NCBI GenBank assembly: GCA_963663615.1
Contig: OY760517.1
Coordinates: 3,844,001 to 3,908,000 of the forward strand
Direction of reading: 5' to 3'
DNA: 64,000 nucleotides
From: G963663615 sp963663615
GTDB lineage: Bacteria; Bacteroidota; Ignavibacteria; Ignavibacteriales; Melioribacteraceae
The translations under genes were made by a program, and so were the position numbers. Each line of letters starts with the position of its first letter. Position 1 is the stretch's first letter. The notes beneath the pieces were generated by a model that did not search any database, was not told where the DNA came from, and saw nothing but the letters and a program-made list of their open reading frames with translations. Below, piece after piece: positions 1 to 9,242 of the stretch.

Positions 1-3000
1 TCCTTTTAATGCACCACCTTGATAGCTTAAATAGTAGTATTTTATTTGCCCTCTTTCATTATATCCATAGTATTTATAACTCCAAGGTTGACCTGGTTTA
101 TCTCGAAATGCAGTTGCCGCAAGTCTTCCCTTAAGATTGATCATTAATGGGATCGGTGCAGTAACACCAGCAAAAACACCAGTACCACTATATTCATCAA
201 ATTGATGGATAACAACTAAATTAGCAGTATCTGCTTGCCATATATTTACAAATGCAACATAATTATCAATATTGTTTATTTGCTCTTCATTAAGTTCTAT
301 TACACCAACTTTAGTTTTTCGATTAAGACCATCATAAACATTAAAAACATTTTCAAACATCTCTTTTAATTGGGCATCATCAAAGCGATTGTTTTCCTGT
401 GTATTAATAAGATTTCCGAATGAATCATACTTATATTTAATTGTGGAATGATCTGGTGAAGATTTTGACTTTAGCCGGCTTCCTTCATCATAATACTCAT
501 AAGTTGTCTCAATTCCACCTTGAGAAATTATTTTTGTAAGTCTATTAAAATCATCATATTCATAATGCGTCTCTGTATATACAGATGGTGATGCTTCTTT
601 ATAAAACCTATCCTTTACTTTATTTCCAAGATTATTTAGGTATGTTTCTGTAATCACGTTTTGAGCATCTTTTGATCTTGTTCTGGCGAAAACTTCACCA
701 TTCTCAACTACTAAATCGTATGAATTGGTTAAAATAGAAGAAGAACTATTCTCATCAATTAATCTTTTCTCAGATAAACGTCCTTGTTCATCATAATAAT
801 TGAAAGTGTTCCTTCCAAGAGCATCGGTAATTTTTGTAACATCACCATTATAATTCATTTCGGACAAAGATTTGATTCTTGGATTCCCTTGTAAATCAAA
901 TTGTTTAAATTTGTATAATCTTCCTAAAGCATCCCATTCAGATTGTGTTACAATACTTTTGGATGATGAGTCCATATGCTCCATAAATTCAGTAAGCATA
1001 ACAGTTCTATTATGATTAGAGTAATCAAATGAATAGGTTACATAATTCGTTTGTCCTTGTGGATTAGTTTCCTTAAGATTAGTGATCAATTGTGGGACAT
1101 AAGATTCATCGAATGACATTTTTTTTGTTTTTACATTAGTACTAGCATTTATATTTGGTCTTGTAATAAACCTAAAGCCTTTCAAAGCTTTTCCAGATGG
1201 CACTAATCTTAAAAGGTCAATAACACTGAAGTCGATAATAGTATTATCAACGAAAGTAATCTCAATGTTTGGTGTACCTAAATAGCCAGTTTGAGAATTA
1301 TTATCAACATATAGTGCACAAACTTCAATTATTTTTGCTTGACCACTAGTAAGTATATTTGTTGCACCACATTTAATTTTTAAATGTGCTGTGGCATCAG
1401 ATTCATTTAAATTAGAAATTTTTGAAAGATCAATATTTTCATCAAAGTAGACGTGATAATTTCTATAATAATAGTAGGTTGGATCAGGTTCAGATGACAT
1501 TTTTTCATCGGACAAAGTTCCATCAATTGGAGGGAGAATATCTCCACTGCTTTTATCAGTACTTACATAAACATAGTGACCTACTACTCCATTATTGGTT
1601 TCATTAATAGTTACTCTTCTTTCAATCACAGGTGTAATTAAAGTTGAGTATGGTTGATTCGATATTGAAAAATCTCCCGGAAACGCAGCTGATTTCATTC
1701 TTCTAAAATTGTCATAAGTATATTCTGATAGATATTCATTCGGGTCCACATCAGCTACAAGATTTCCAATTTCGTCATAATCAGAAAATTGTTCATAAAC
1801 TTTCCCTGTATTTAGATCTGAAGTAATAGTTTTATATGCAGACATTATATTGATATCTGATCGATTTATGTGTTTAATTTCTCGAGTACCATCTGCATAT
1901 AATTTTGTAGCATCAAATGAATATGATTGAGTTAAATTACTTCCATTGGGATTGTAAGTTGAACTGTAAGTAATACTCGGGTAATAATAATCAATATTTA
2001 ATTTATTATTGATAGTAATAGATTTAGGTAAACCGGTATAATAAAAATACTCCTGTCCTGTTGTAGTTCCATCATATTCATCTTCAATATAATCATACTC
2101 TTTTGTAGTTTTAATTCCCACTTTATTTTCAGTTGACGACCCGATCAAAAGATACCCTGTCTCTATTGGAGAGTACGATTCTCTCTTAAAAGTATTAGTT
2201 AACTCATACTGGACTGAATTACCCTTATAAATTTTCTTATTATAGGGAAGTTCGGCAATGTATCTTTCATTTTCTCTATATTCATTTAATCCATTATTAA
2301 TATTGTGATCCCACAACGTTCGTTCGGTGAGATAGTCTATTGTTGTTTTAACCCCTGTTTCACAATCAGTTTCTGTTGATCCTTGCAATACTACTGGACT
2401 TAGAAAGTACTGATGTTGAGATGATGGAGCAGGAATTCCAATGTTAATATAATCGTAATCATATTCTCTACTAGTTGAATAAGAATTACTACCGTCAAAA
2501 ACAGACCTAGTTGTTTTTTCCAAAAGGAAAGTTCCAACTCTAGCAATATACCTTTGCGTATAAGGATCATATACTTCTTGAATATTTTCATCACCATTAT
2601 ATGTATACTCTTCTATAGAATACTCATCTGAATTTTCATATGTAGTGGTCTCTTTTTTTAGTTTAATTAAACTTGAATAACCAGAAGTATATCCAATTTG
2701 ATGGTTACAAAGATATTTAACAAACTCTTTTTCAATGTAAGTTGTTTTTGTAATTGGAACTGAATTTTCGACAGAGACAAGTTCGGATTTCGTAATATTA
2801 GAAATAATATCAGATTGGGTTTCATAAAAACATGGATCCGTTGGTTCTGGAAATGAATAATTTGCCTGATAAAGAACCTCATCTCCATCCATTACAGTAT
2901 GACTAGATATTTGAGTATTAGTTTGTAAGTCTCTCACAGGTGAGTTTCCAAGCTCTTCATAAGCATTTCGGTTATAATTATAATCTGGAATACCATTAGC

Positions 3001-4407
3001 CAATTTCTTATAATCAAATAAAGACACTTTTCCATAAGGATAAGATACTTTTTCAATTACACGATTAACCACATTATACGAACATAAAGTATAATGGGAT
3101 GTGCTAACAAACCACATTGAATAAAAATAATATCTTGGAAAATTGTTTTCTCCAGAAAGGTTATAATCAATTTCGGTCATTCTGTTTTGATCATCAGTTA
3201 TACTAACTACCATAGCACGTTTTCGGGATGTAGTTTCTCTTAAGTCAGTACAAGCATTTGTGGCATAGTCAAGTTCAAATTCAGTCGTGCTATTTACCAA
3301 ACAATTACTAATCCTTAACTGATTTAGATAGTCTCCTTCAAATTTTGCAACTTCAAGATAATTATCACCAGCTGGCAAAATTCCATCCTTAATTAAAATC
3401 CTTTTAGGTGTATAAGCAAAACGACCGTACACACTTGTCGGTATAGAATTATTAAAATCATCATATTCAATTTTTAGAGTTACTCCATTTGGAGAGGTTA
3501 TTTCATGTAATACAAGTATTCTTGGTGTGTGAAATCTCTCTTCCAATGCCGCCCCATTTCCGACCTGAAAATCTTTATAGGTTGTATTATGCTCTTTAAA
3601 ATGATAGACCGTACCATCTCCGGGATAATAATGCACATCTCGTAAATATTCCAACTCATAACTTTCAGGGCTAATTTCCACAATAGCATATGCTTTCGTA
3701 TACATTCCAGCACCACTATATTTTCCAATAAACCTATCGTTAGAAGAAATACCACTTGTTTCATTAAATAGCTGGATTTTAGACCCATCGGAAGCTAATA
3801 TCGTTATTTCGTCTCTAAAATCTTGTTCCAATAATGAACGATTATATGAATCCATATCAAAAACTTGATTCGTTCTATTAAAAAGATTATTATAATGATA
3901 CCCTGGTATAAGTAATGGCGTTTGATCACCAGATAATTCATATGGATAGTAATTAGTTATATTGTTATCTCGGTTCGCATAAATATTTATATCATAAGTA
4001 AACGCATGTAGTGCAATTCCTCGAAAGCCTAGTAACCATTCACCTTGATTAACTGGCAATCCTCTATTAAGTCTTTTTTGGCCTGTTATTGGTATAGCAA
4101 GATTACTCGTTTCTGTAAATACACGATGCTCTATATTTGAGTTGAACACCATTGTTATATCAGAAGACAATCCATCTGGCAATTCCAATGGGATATCGTA
4201 TTTAAACATCATATTACCATCATAATCTGTTATTATCTCTTTCCCATGTACTGTTCCACTTGCTGTATTCAAATAGCCTCGTTCATTAAATTTTTCAAAC
4301 GAATGAAATGTTTCAGTAAGTGATGTACTTTCTTCTGTTTGACCAAAAAGCGAGCACATAGAGATTAGATAAAATAAATATCCAATCTTCATAATTCTGT
4401 GTTTCAT
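1..4407 (-). CDS. Rhs/YD-repeat protein, 3' end outside window (partial)
   Basis: An open frame runs from ATG at 4407 to the left edge with no stop (1469 codons seen). It starts with a Sec-type signal peptide (LFYLISMCSLFGQ) after a good ribosome site (AGAGGT, 4 nt before the ATG). The N-terminal part (FNERGY..., LPDGLSSDI, NSNIEHRVF) and the later YD-type repeats (YDEEG, YEYDDFNRL) match the complete Rhs protein at 20086-26508 almost segment for segment. The frame at the edge (LSYQGG) aligns with about residue 1480 of that protein, so roughly the last third is outside: core, DHLG/PYNY motifs and variable tip. Rhs proteins form YD-repeat shells that carry a C-terminal toxin. No PAAR or other T6SS part is seen, so export is probably Sec-dependent. 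Role in this organism is inferred. Confidence 0.9.
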   Translation of the reverse strand, partial: MKHRIMKIGYLFYLISMCSLFGQTEESTSLTETFHSFEKFNERGYLNTASGTVHGKEIITDYDGNMMFKYDIPLELPDGLSSDITMVFNSNIEHRVFTETSNLAIPITGQKRLNRGLPVNQGEWLLGFRGIALHAFTYDINIYANRDNNITNYYPYELSGDQTPLLIPGYHYNNLFNRTNQVFDMDSYNRSLLEQDFRDEITILASDGSKIQLFNETSGISSNDRFIGKYSGAGMYTKAYAIVEISPESYELEYLRDVHYYPGDGTVYHFKEHNTTYKDFQVGNGAALEERFHTPRILVLHEITSPNGVTLKIEYDDFNNSIPTSVYGRFAYTPKRILIKDGILPAGDNYLEVAKFEGDYLNQLRISNCLVNSTTEFELDYATNACTDLRETTSRKRAMVVSITDDQNRMTEIDYNLSGENNFPRYYFYSMWFVSTSHYTLCSYNVVNRVIEKVSYPYGKVSLFDYKKLANGIPDYNYNRNAYEELGNSPVRDLQTNTQISSHTVMDGDEVLYQANYSFPEPTDPCFYETQSDIISNITKSELVSVENSVPITKTTYIEKEFVKYLCNHQIGYTSGYSSLIKLKKETTTYENSDEYSIEEYTYNGDENIQEVYDPYTQRYIARVGTFLLEKTTRSVFDGSNSYSTSREYDYDYINIGIPAPSSQHQYFLSPVVLQGSTETDCETGVKTTIDYLTERTLWDHNINNGLNEYRENERYIAELPYNKKIYKGNSVQYELTNTFKRESYSPIETGYLLIGSSTENKVGIKTTKEYDYIEDEYDGTTTGQEYFYYTGLPKSITINNKLNIDYYYPSITYSSTYNPNGSNLTQSYSFDATKLYADGTREIKHINRSDINIMSAYKTITSDLNTGKVYEQFSDYDEIGNLVADVDPNEYLSEYTYDNFRRMKSAAFPGDFSISNQPYSTLITPVIERRVTINETNNGVVGHYVYVSTDKSSGDILPPIDGTLSDEKMSSEPDPTYYYYRNYHVYFDENIDLSKISNLNESDATAHLKIKCGATNILTSGQAKIIEVCALYVDNNSQTGYLGTPNIEITFVDNTIIDFSVIDLLRLVPSGKALKGFRFITRPNINASTNVKTKKMSFDESYVPQLITNLKETNPQGQTNYVTYSFDYSNHNRTVMLTEFMEHMDSSSKSIVTQSEWDALGRLYKFKQFDLQGNPRIKSLSEMNYNGDVTKITDALGRNTFNYYDEQGRLSEKRLIDENSSSSILTNSYDLVVENGEVFARTRSKDAQNVITETYLNNLGNKVKDRFYKEASPSVYTETHYEYDDFNRLTKIISQGGIETTYEYYDEGSRLKSKSSPDHSTIKYKYDSFGNLINTQENNRFDDAQLKEMFENVFNVYDGLNRKTKVGVIELNEEQINNIDNYVAFVNIWQADTANLVVIHQFDEYSGTGVFAGVTAPIPLMINLKGRLAATAFRDKPGQPWSYKYYGYNERGQIKYYYLSYQGGALKG

Positions 4408-4431
4408 TTTTACCTCTATTTATATTTTAAC

Positions 4432-4515
4432 TCCGCCCTTTAAATGAGCGCCTCTTGTTCGCTAGTAAAAATAGGAACTCCCCCCACCTAAAAAAAGGGC
4501 ATAATTTGCGACTTT
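4432..4515 (-). promoter_or_regulatory. Shared 5' leader of rhs genes, copy 1
   Basis: The 25-110 nt upstream of the partial rhs start share blocks with the leader of the second rhs gene. In transcript order these are AGTCGCAAATT, GCCCTTT, a variable middle, GAGGCGCTC and TTTAAAGGGCGGA. The outer blocks can pair (GCCCTTT with AAAGGGC), enclosing about 60 nt. Conservation outside coding sequence between two paralogues points to a common promoter or RNA element. Its function is inferred. Confidence 0.5.
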
Positions 4516-4613
4516 AAAGTCTTAAATGTAATTTAATACAAATTAGTCCTTTAAGACTATTTGATAGGAGGTATATTTATAATAAGTTTATAAGTTGAAT
4601 TGTGGTGAAAGTA

Positions 4614-5879
4614 ATGTACAGCAAGAATAAGTATATACAAGGCTTTAGTTTACCTGCAACACTCGTAATAATGCTAATAGTTGTGGGACTAATATTTAGC
4701 GTTTATTTTTCATTTTTCTTTTGGAATAAATTTGCCATTAGAAATTTGCAAAGGGAGCAGTTAAGTCTTGACTGTTACTCAGCTGCCCAGGAAATACTCG
4801 CTAATGGTTTTAGCCAGCAAACAATAGAAAGCTTGGGAGAAACTAACCAAGTGACTATAACCAAAAAAAAATGGGGTTTATTTAATACTTACACTATTTG
4901 TGCAAAAGGAATTCATGATTCTGTAAGCAGTATGTTCATTACAGCCTCAAAATGTGAAAATCTGTTTGAACCAGCATTAACAATATCAAAAGAAAATTTT
5001 AGGGGCTCCCTTACAGGAAATAATTACATAAATGGCGATATAAAGGTAACACGAAACAGATTTTCCTGGGGACAAATTGGGAAAGTACGAACTGTAAAAA
5101 AAGAATATTTAATAGGTCAAATAGTTATTGATAAAAATATAAAACCGAAACTGATTAATAATTTGGTTATTGAGGGAATTAAAAATGATATTTTATTGGG
5201 AGATAAATTAAAATTTTCTGGCAAACAATATCTGTCTGAACTAAAGAGCTCTGCTGGTTTTGAAAAGCAAAAACTCCGGAAATTTGAATTAAACTCGGAA
5301 CTGGTAATTGATGAATCCTTTGATGCTAACTATTCCAAAATATTTTGTAAAGGTGACGTTGTTGTAAAAGAGGGGTCGAAAATTGAGAATGCATTAATTT
5401 TTACACCGGGTAAAATAAATGTCGAGGACAATTGCATTTTAATCAATTCGCAATTATTTTCTGAAACTGAAATCAAGATAAAAAAATCCATTGCAAATTA
5501 TCCTTCAATATTATGTCTCTATATTGATTCAGCAGATAAAAGTAAAATTAAAGCAGGTATTGAATTGGAAAACACTACTTTTAATGGCTCGTTACTACTT
5601 GTTGAATCTGATTCACTCGATATTAGTAATCAGCATTCAATCTCCATTGATAAGGAAAGTATTGTTCAGGGATTGGTTTACAGTGAAAAATATGCTGGAC
5701 TTGAGGGAAAAGTTTATGGTACGGTATATTGCCGTGGATTAAGGAATAAAATTCCCCCAACTATATATATAAACTGGTTAATTGACTTACTAATTGATAA
5801 AAGCCAGATGGATGATAATTTTTTATTTCCTGCTGTATTCGAGGGAAGAACAGAGATAGTTGATGAAATCGAGCTTTAG
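4614..5879 (+). CDS. Large pseudopilin-like protein (GspK/PilX-like position)
   Basis: First gene of the secretion operon, 421 aa from ATG 4614 (in-frame GTG codons at 4602 and 4605 are alternatives). A class III prepilin-like leader ends in G before FSLPATLVIMLIVVGLIF, so processing by the prepilin peptidase at 8745 is expected. The usual Glu at +5 is missing (Ala), as in GspK-type minor pseudopilins that cap the pseudopilus. The rest is not GspK-like by eye: residues 120-390 are hydrophilic, beta-rich and look like a short parallel beta-helix or bactofilin-like stack (VVVKEGSKIENALIF, INVEDNCILINSQLF). It overlaps the next gene by 17 nt. Membership of the pilus apparatus is well supported by context; the exact subunit is a guess. 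Confidence 0.75.
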   Translation: MYSKNKYIQGFSLPATLVIMLIVVGLIFSVYFSFFFWNKFAIRNLQREQLSLDCYSAAQEILANGFSQQTIESLGETNQVTITKKKWGLFNTYTICAKGIHDSVSSMFITASKCENLFEPALTISKENFRGSLTGNNYINGDIKVTRNRFSWGQIGKVRTVKKEYLIGQIVIDKNIKPKLINNLVIEGIKNDILLGDKLKFSGKQYLSELKSSAGFEKQKLRKFELNSELVIDESFDANYSKIFCKGDVVVKEGSKIENALIFTPGKINVEDNCILINSQLFSETEIKIKKSIANYPSILCLYIDSADKSKIKAGIELENTTFNGSLLLVESDSLDISNQHSISIDKESIVQGLVYSEKYAGLEGKVYGTVYCRGLRNKIPPTIYINWLIDLLIDKSQMDDNFLFPAVFEGRTEIVDEIEL

Positions 5880-6207
5880 AAATAATTCGGGGTTTTCTTT
5901 AATTGAGACATTAGTTTCAATAACAATATTTGGCATACTTCTTTCATTATCAATTGCTATGTTCACCCGATTAAATACTAATCCTGCAGTATGGTACAAA
6001 TCAAAAGCTTTAGTATATGCCAAGCAGGAAATAAGGAAAATAAGACAACTAAACATTATAAAGGATACCAGTTTCGTTTTACCAAATAAAAGCTTAAAAT
6101 TGATTAGAGAAGTAAAGGACGAAAACAACATGTACAATATCTGTATAAAAGTTGTGCATAAAGATTCGTTACTACTTGCAGAACTAATGATGCGAAAAAG
6201 AAAATGA
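5863..6207 (+). CDS. Type II secretion pseudopilin (GspI/GspH-like)
   Basis: Small pseudopilin, 114 aa, starting at ATG 5863 inside the end of the previous gene; a TTG at 5860 is possible. The N-terminus NNSGFSLIETLVSITIFGIL is a textbook type IV prepilin signal: cleavage after G, then F, with Glu at +5 and a hydrophobic helix. The short C-terminal domain with no major-pilin features fits a minor pseudopilin (I or H). It ends in ATGA shared with the next start, implying translational coupling. No further assignment is possible by eye. Confidence 0.8.
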   Translation: MKSSFRNNSGFSLIETLVSITIFGILLSLSIAMFTRLNTNPAVWYKSKALVYAKQEIRKIRQLNIIKDTSFVLPNKSLKLIREVKDENNMYNICIKVVHKDSLLLAELMMRKRK

Positions 6208-6731
6208 AAAACTTGAAGAGATCAGATGGATTTACACTGATAGAGCTAATTGTAGGAATTAATCTGGCTTTTCTCGGAATTACCTTTTTGATTTCATTCT
6301 TCCTAATCATTAATAAAACTTTTCATAATACGCTGGAAAAAAATTCAAAAGTAAATGAGTTTTATACAGTTCTTAATCTTATGGAAAACAAAATAAATAG
6401 TATAAATATCCTGAGAGCAAGCTCAGAAGGAAATAAAATAACTTTAAGCTCTGATTCAGAACAAATTTTGGTAATTGCTCCGGATTCATTAATACTAAAG
6501 GATAATTTCACCTTATATATTTCTGATTTATCAACAGTAGTAAATTTTCGGGATGGCTCAGCAATAAAAATAAAGGATGGATTATTAAGCAAGGAAAAAG
6601 TTGCATTCAAGTACCAGGGAGAAAACCAGGTTGAATTTGTACAGTTACAATTTAATAAATTTGGAACATTGCATAATCTGATATATTCGCCCAAAGTTTA
6701 TAGTTTGAGAAAATTCGTAAATATTGAGTAA
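6204..6731 (+). CDS. Type II secretion pseudopilin (GspJ-like)
   Basis: 175 aa with a prepilin leader MKNLKRSDG and mature start FTLIELIVGINLAFLGITF, including Glu+5. Its size and its place after a GspI-like gene fit the minor pseudopilin J (PulJ family). J assembles with I and K into the tip of the pseudopilus in the inner membrane and periplasm. It starts within the stop of the preceding gene (4-nt ATGA overlap) and ends just before gspF. Identity as J rather than another minor pilin is inferred from length and order. Confidence 0.75.
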   Translation: MKNLKRSDGFTLIELIVGINLAFLGITFLISFFLIINKTFHNTLEKNSKVNEFYTVLNLMENKINSINILRASSEGNKITLSSDSEQILVIAPDSLILKDNFTLYISDLSTVVNFRDGSAIKIKDGLLSKEKVAFKYQGENQVEFVQLQFNKFGTLHNLIYSPKVYSLRKFVNIE

Positions 6732-6732
6732 A

Positions 6733-7779
6733 ATGTTAAATAGAATTAATAAAAAAGAAATTATCGAATTTAATAAAGTGCTAAGCTTACTGTTACTTTC
6801 AAGATTGAGCGTAGTTGAATCCATTGAAATGTATATTTATCAGACAAAAGATGAGGGCTTTAGAGATTTATTAAAAACAATTCTCAAGAGCTTAAAATCC
6901 GGGAACTCTCTTTATGTAAGCTTCAGAAAGCATAAACAATATTTTGATGATGTGTTTCTTGCAAGTCTGAAAATTGCTGAAGAAACAGGCAATATGTCAG
7001 AAGTACTAAATGACTACAACAAATATTTTGAAAACATGGAAGGACTTAAATCTAAACTTCTTCAGGCTATACGATATCCAATTCTTGTACTGGTAGTTGC
7101 AGCTGTTGTGGTTACGTTTATGGTTTTTTATCTAATTCCATCCTTCGAAGTTCTTTTCTTTAATTCAAATGTAGAATTACCAGAAATAACCAAAGTAATT
7201 ATCAGTTTTAGTGAATTTGTACAATCCAACTATTTGGCGATTCTTGCAATAGTTACCTTATTGTTGCTATTTATATTTAATTTAAAACGGTTTCCATCTG
7301 TAAAAATTTTTATGGACAAATTTTGGCTAAAGGTACCTTTGGTTAATCGAATTTACAAGGAAAGTATTTTATCAAAATTTACTAACACCATGGCTATGTT
7401 GTTACGTAGCAGGGTTAACTTACTAGAAGCATTTAAAATTGCAAAACATACAACTGAAAATGTTTTCTTTCAGAAAGAAATTGATATTGTAATTAAACAA
7501 TTGATAAAAGGACAGAAAGTTTCTACAAAGATAAATAAATCACTATTTTTTGATTCTAATTTCCTGAGGCTTATTTCGCTGGGAGAGGATAGCGGAAATC
7601 TGGAAAGGATATTTGAACTATTGGGAGATTATTATGAGAAAAATTTTAATACTGTAATTAATACAATAATTTCGTTACTTGAGCCACTACTTATTATAAT
7701 TGTTGGCTTACTGGTCGGATTTATACTTATTGCAATGTATATGCCGATGTTTGATTTAATTAACAATTTTGGAGTTTAG
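6733..7779 (+). CDS. gspF: Type II secretion / type IV pilus inner-membrane platform protein GspF/PilC
   Basis: 348 aa with two repeated GspF domains, each followed by hydrophobic helices. Repeat 1 covers about residues 10-130 (LASLKIAEETGNMSEVL), and repeat 2 about 205-330 (ISLGEDSGNLERIFELLGDYY). Membrane segments lie near 115-140, 165-190 and 315-340. GspF is the polytopic platform that couples the ATPase GspE to pseudopilus assembly. ATG 6733 was chosen; TTG 6724, overlapping the upstream stop, is the alternative. The length is slightly below the usual ~400 aa because the cytoplasmic N-terminus is short. Confidence 0.92.
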   Translation: MLNRINKKEIIEFNKVLSLLLLSRLSVVESIEMYIYQTKDEGFRDLLKTILKSLKSGNSLYVSFRKHKQYFDDVFLASLKIAEETGNMSEVLNDYNKYFENMEGLKSKLLQAIRYPILVLVVAAVVVTFMVFYLIPSFEVLFFNSNVELPEITKVIISFSEFVQSNYLAILAIVTLLLLFIFNLKRFPSVKIFMDKFWLKVPLVNRIYKESILSKFTNTMAMLLRSRVNLLEAFKIAKHTTENVFFQKEIDIVIKQLIKGQKVSTKINKSLFFDSNFLRLISLGEDSGNLERIFELLGDYYEKNFNTVINTIISLLEPLLIIIVGLLVGFILIAMYMPMFDLINNFGV

Positions 7780-8190
7780 ATGGGCGCGGGTTATATCAAA
7801 AGAGAGGATGGGTTTTCTCTAACCGAGCTATTAGTTGCATTAGTAATTATTGGAATTTTGGTTTTATTGGCATTACCACGCTTAATGCCGCTGGTTAGCA
7901 GGGCAAAGGCTACCGAAGCCAAACTCCAGTTAAAACAGATTTACATGCTTGAAAAAGTTTATAAGTTTGAATTTGATAAATATTCCCTTAAACAAAACGA
8001 TATAGGTTTTGAGCACGAAATGCTAATTGATGAGGGTGGAACTGCACGATACAAAATTGAAATTGTTGAAGCTGATTTGAATGCTTTCAGAGCAACAGCC
8101 ACTGCAATTGTTGATTTTGATAATGATGGTACTTTTAACGTTTGGGAAGTAACCGAAAAAGGGATTGTTAAGGAGATAATAGCAGATTAG
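7780..8190 (+). CDS. gspG: Major pseudopilin GspG-like
   Basis: 136 aa. The prepilin leader ends in EDG and is followed by FSLTELLVALVIIGILVLLALPRL, with Glu+5 and a long hydrophobic helix. A globular domain contains DFDNDGTFNVWEV, an acidic loop like the calcium-binding region of GspG-type major pseudopilins. It directly follows gspF with no gap. It should be cleaved by the peptidase at 8745 and form the shaft of the pseudopilus. Confidence 0.85.
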   Translation: MGAGYIKREDGFSLTELLVALVIIGILVLLALPRLMPLVSRAKATEAKLQLKQIYMLEKVYKFEFDKYSLKQNDIGFEHEMLIDEGGTARYKIEIVEADLNAFRATATAIVDFDNDGTFNVWEVTEKGIVKEIIAD

Positions 8191-8191
8191 T

Positions 8192-8743
8192 ATGAAACCA
8201 AAATTTTTAATCATAATTCTATTTTTTATTGCAATATTTCTTGCAAGTTGCAATACTTACAGAGAATTAGTAGCAGATTCACCCGATATTACTATAACCG
8301 AAAAATTCGATAGCACAAGTGTTGCCATTTTTAGTTTTGAAAAATCAGGAAGATTTGAACAGAATAATATTGGGCTTATTGCTGCTGATATATTTTCAAA
8401 TAGTATGTTTTTAACGGGTGATTATAATATAGTTGATCGCACCTATATAAATGACCTTTTTATTCAGAAAAATTTGCGAAGCACGCTTAACTTTGATAAA
8501 GAAGAGTTAGGTAAATTGGGACTGGAGCTTGGTGCAAACTATATAGTTTTAGGGAAAATTATCAAAACTGAAAATCCTGATTTTTTTAGTGATGATCAAA
8601 GTTCAACTTTTTGGCTTGAAATAAGAGTTATTAATACTCAAAATAAATCGATTGCTGCAATTGCTCAATGCAGAGATAATTTCAAATGTAATGAGATTGA
8701 AGCTATATCCATTTTAGCTAACAGGATTGTAAAAGAGCTATAA
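8192..8743 (+). CDS. CsgG/GNA1162-like lipoprotein in secretion operon
   Basis: 183 aa with a lipoprotein signal peptide (IAIFLASC, lipobox LASC at about residue 20), so it is probably anchored in the outer membrane. The body (SVAIFSFEK, ADIFSNSMF, YNIVDRTYINDLF, LGANYIVLGKI) has the pattern of the CsgG/LpoB/GNA1162-type periplasmic alpha/beta fold. It lies between the major pseudopilin and prepilin peptidase genes with 1-nt spacing. A role as a pilotin-like or assembly lipoprotein for the secretin is inferred from context only. Confidence 0.7.
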   Translation: MKPKFLIIILFFIAIFLASCNTYRELVADSPDITITEKFDSTSVAIFSFEKSGRFEQNNIGLIAADIFSNSMFLTGDYNIVDRTYINDLFIQKNLRSTLNFDKEELGKLGLELGANYIVLGKIIKTENPDFFSDDQSSTFWLEIRVINTQNKSIAAIAQCRDNFKCNEIEAISILANRIVKEL

Positions 8744-8744
8744 G

Positions 8745-9242
8745 ATGATAGACCTTTTTTATAATCAAAATCTTGTTATCGATTTATTTTGTTTCGTTCT
8801 GATTGTTATTGCAGTTGTTGATCTAAAAAAATACATAATACCAAATTTTTTGGTTTTTGCATTAATGCTGATTACCGGTTATAAGTTTATTTTGTTCGAT
8901 GATGAAATTGGTTATTACCTCATTAGCGGATTAATAACAGCAGGGTTAATGCTCTTTTTGTATTATTTAGGTAAAAAAGAATTGCAAAAAGAGCCAATTG
9001 GTTTTGGTGATATAAAATTGCTAACCGTTATTGCACTTTATCATGGTATTTTTTTAACATTGGCAGGCATTTGGGTAGCTTCACTGCTTGCATTAACAGT
9101 TTATATGATTTTAAAGTTGTCCGGGAAACAATTTTCACAAAGTAATAAAATACCATTTGGTTTTTTTATTGGATTAACATTCGTATTCTTAACAATTTAT
9201 GAATTTGATATTAAAGTTTTTTTATTAGGAATTTTTGCTTAA
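8745..9242 (+). CDS. Prepilin peptidase (A24 family, short form)
   Basis: 165 aa polytopic aspartic protease with about six membrane segments. The two catalytic aspartates are visible: one in AVVDLKKYIIPN and the other in the signature GFGDIKLL. It lacks the N-terminal cytoplasmic methyltransferase and zinc region of GspO/PilD, so it resembles the short CpaA/TadV-like form: leader cleavage without obvious N-methylation. It processes the four prepilin-like proteins encoded just upstream. It is separated from its neighbours by 0-1 nt. Confidence 0.88.
   Translation: MIDLFYNQNLVIDLFCFVLIVIAVVDLKKYIIPNFLVFALMLITGYKFILFDDEIGYYLISGLITAGLMLFLYYLGKKELQKEPIGFGDIKLLTVIALYHGIFLTLAGIWVASLLALTVYMILKLSGKQFSQSNKIPFGFFIGLTFVFLTIYEFDIKVFLLGIFA

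Noticed and set aside
4561..4583. TTGATA ... TATAAT as a promoter of the secretion operon
   Set aside because: The spacing between the two boxes is only 11 nt, too short for a housekeeping promoter.
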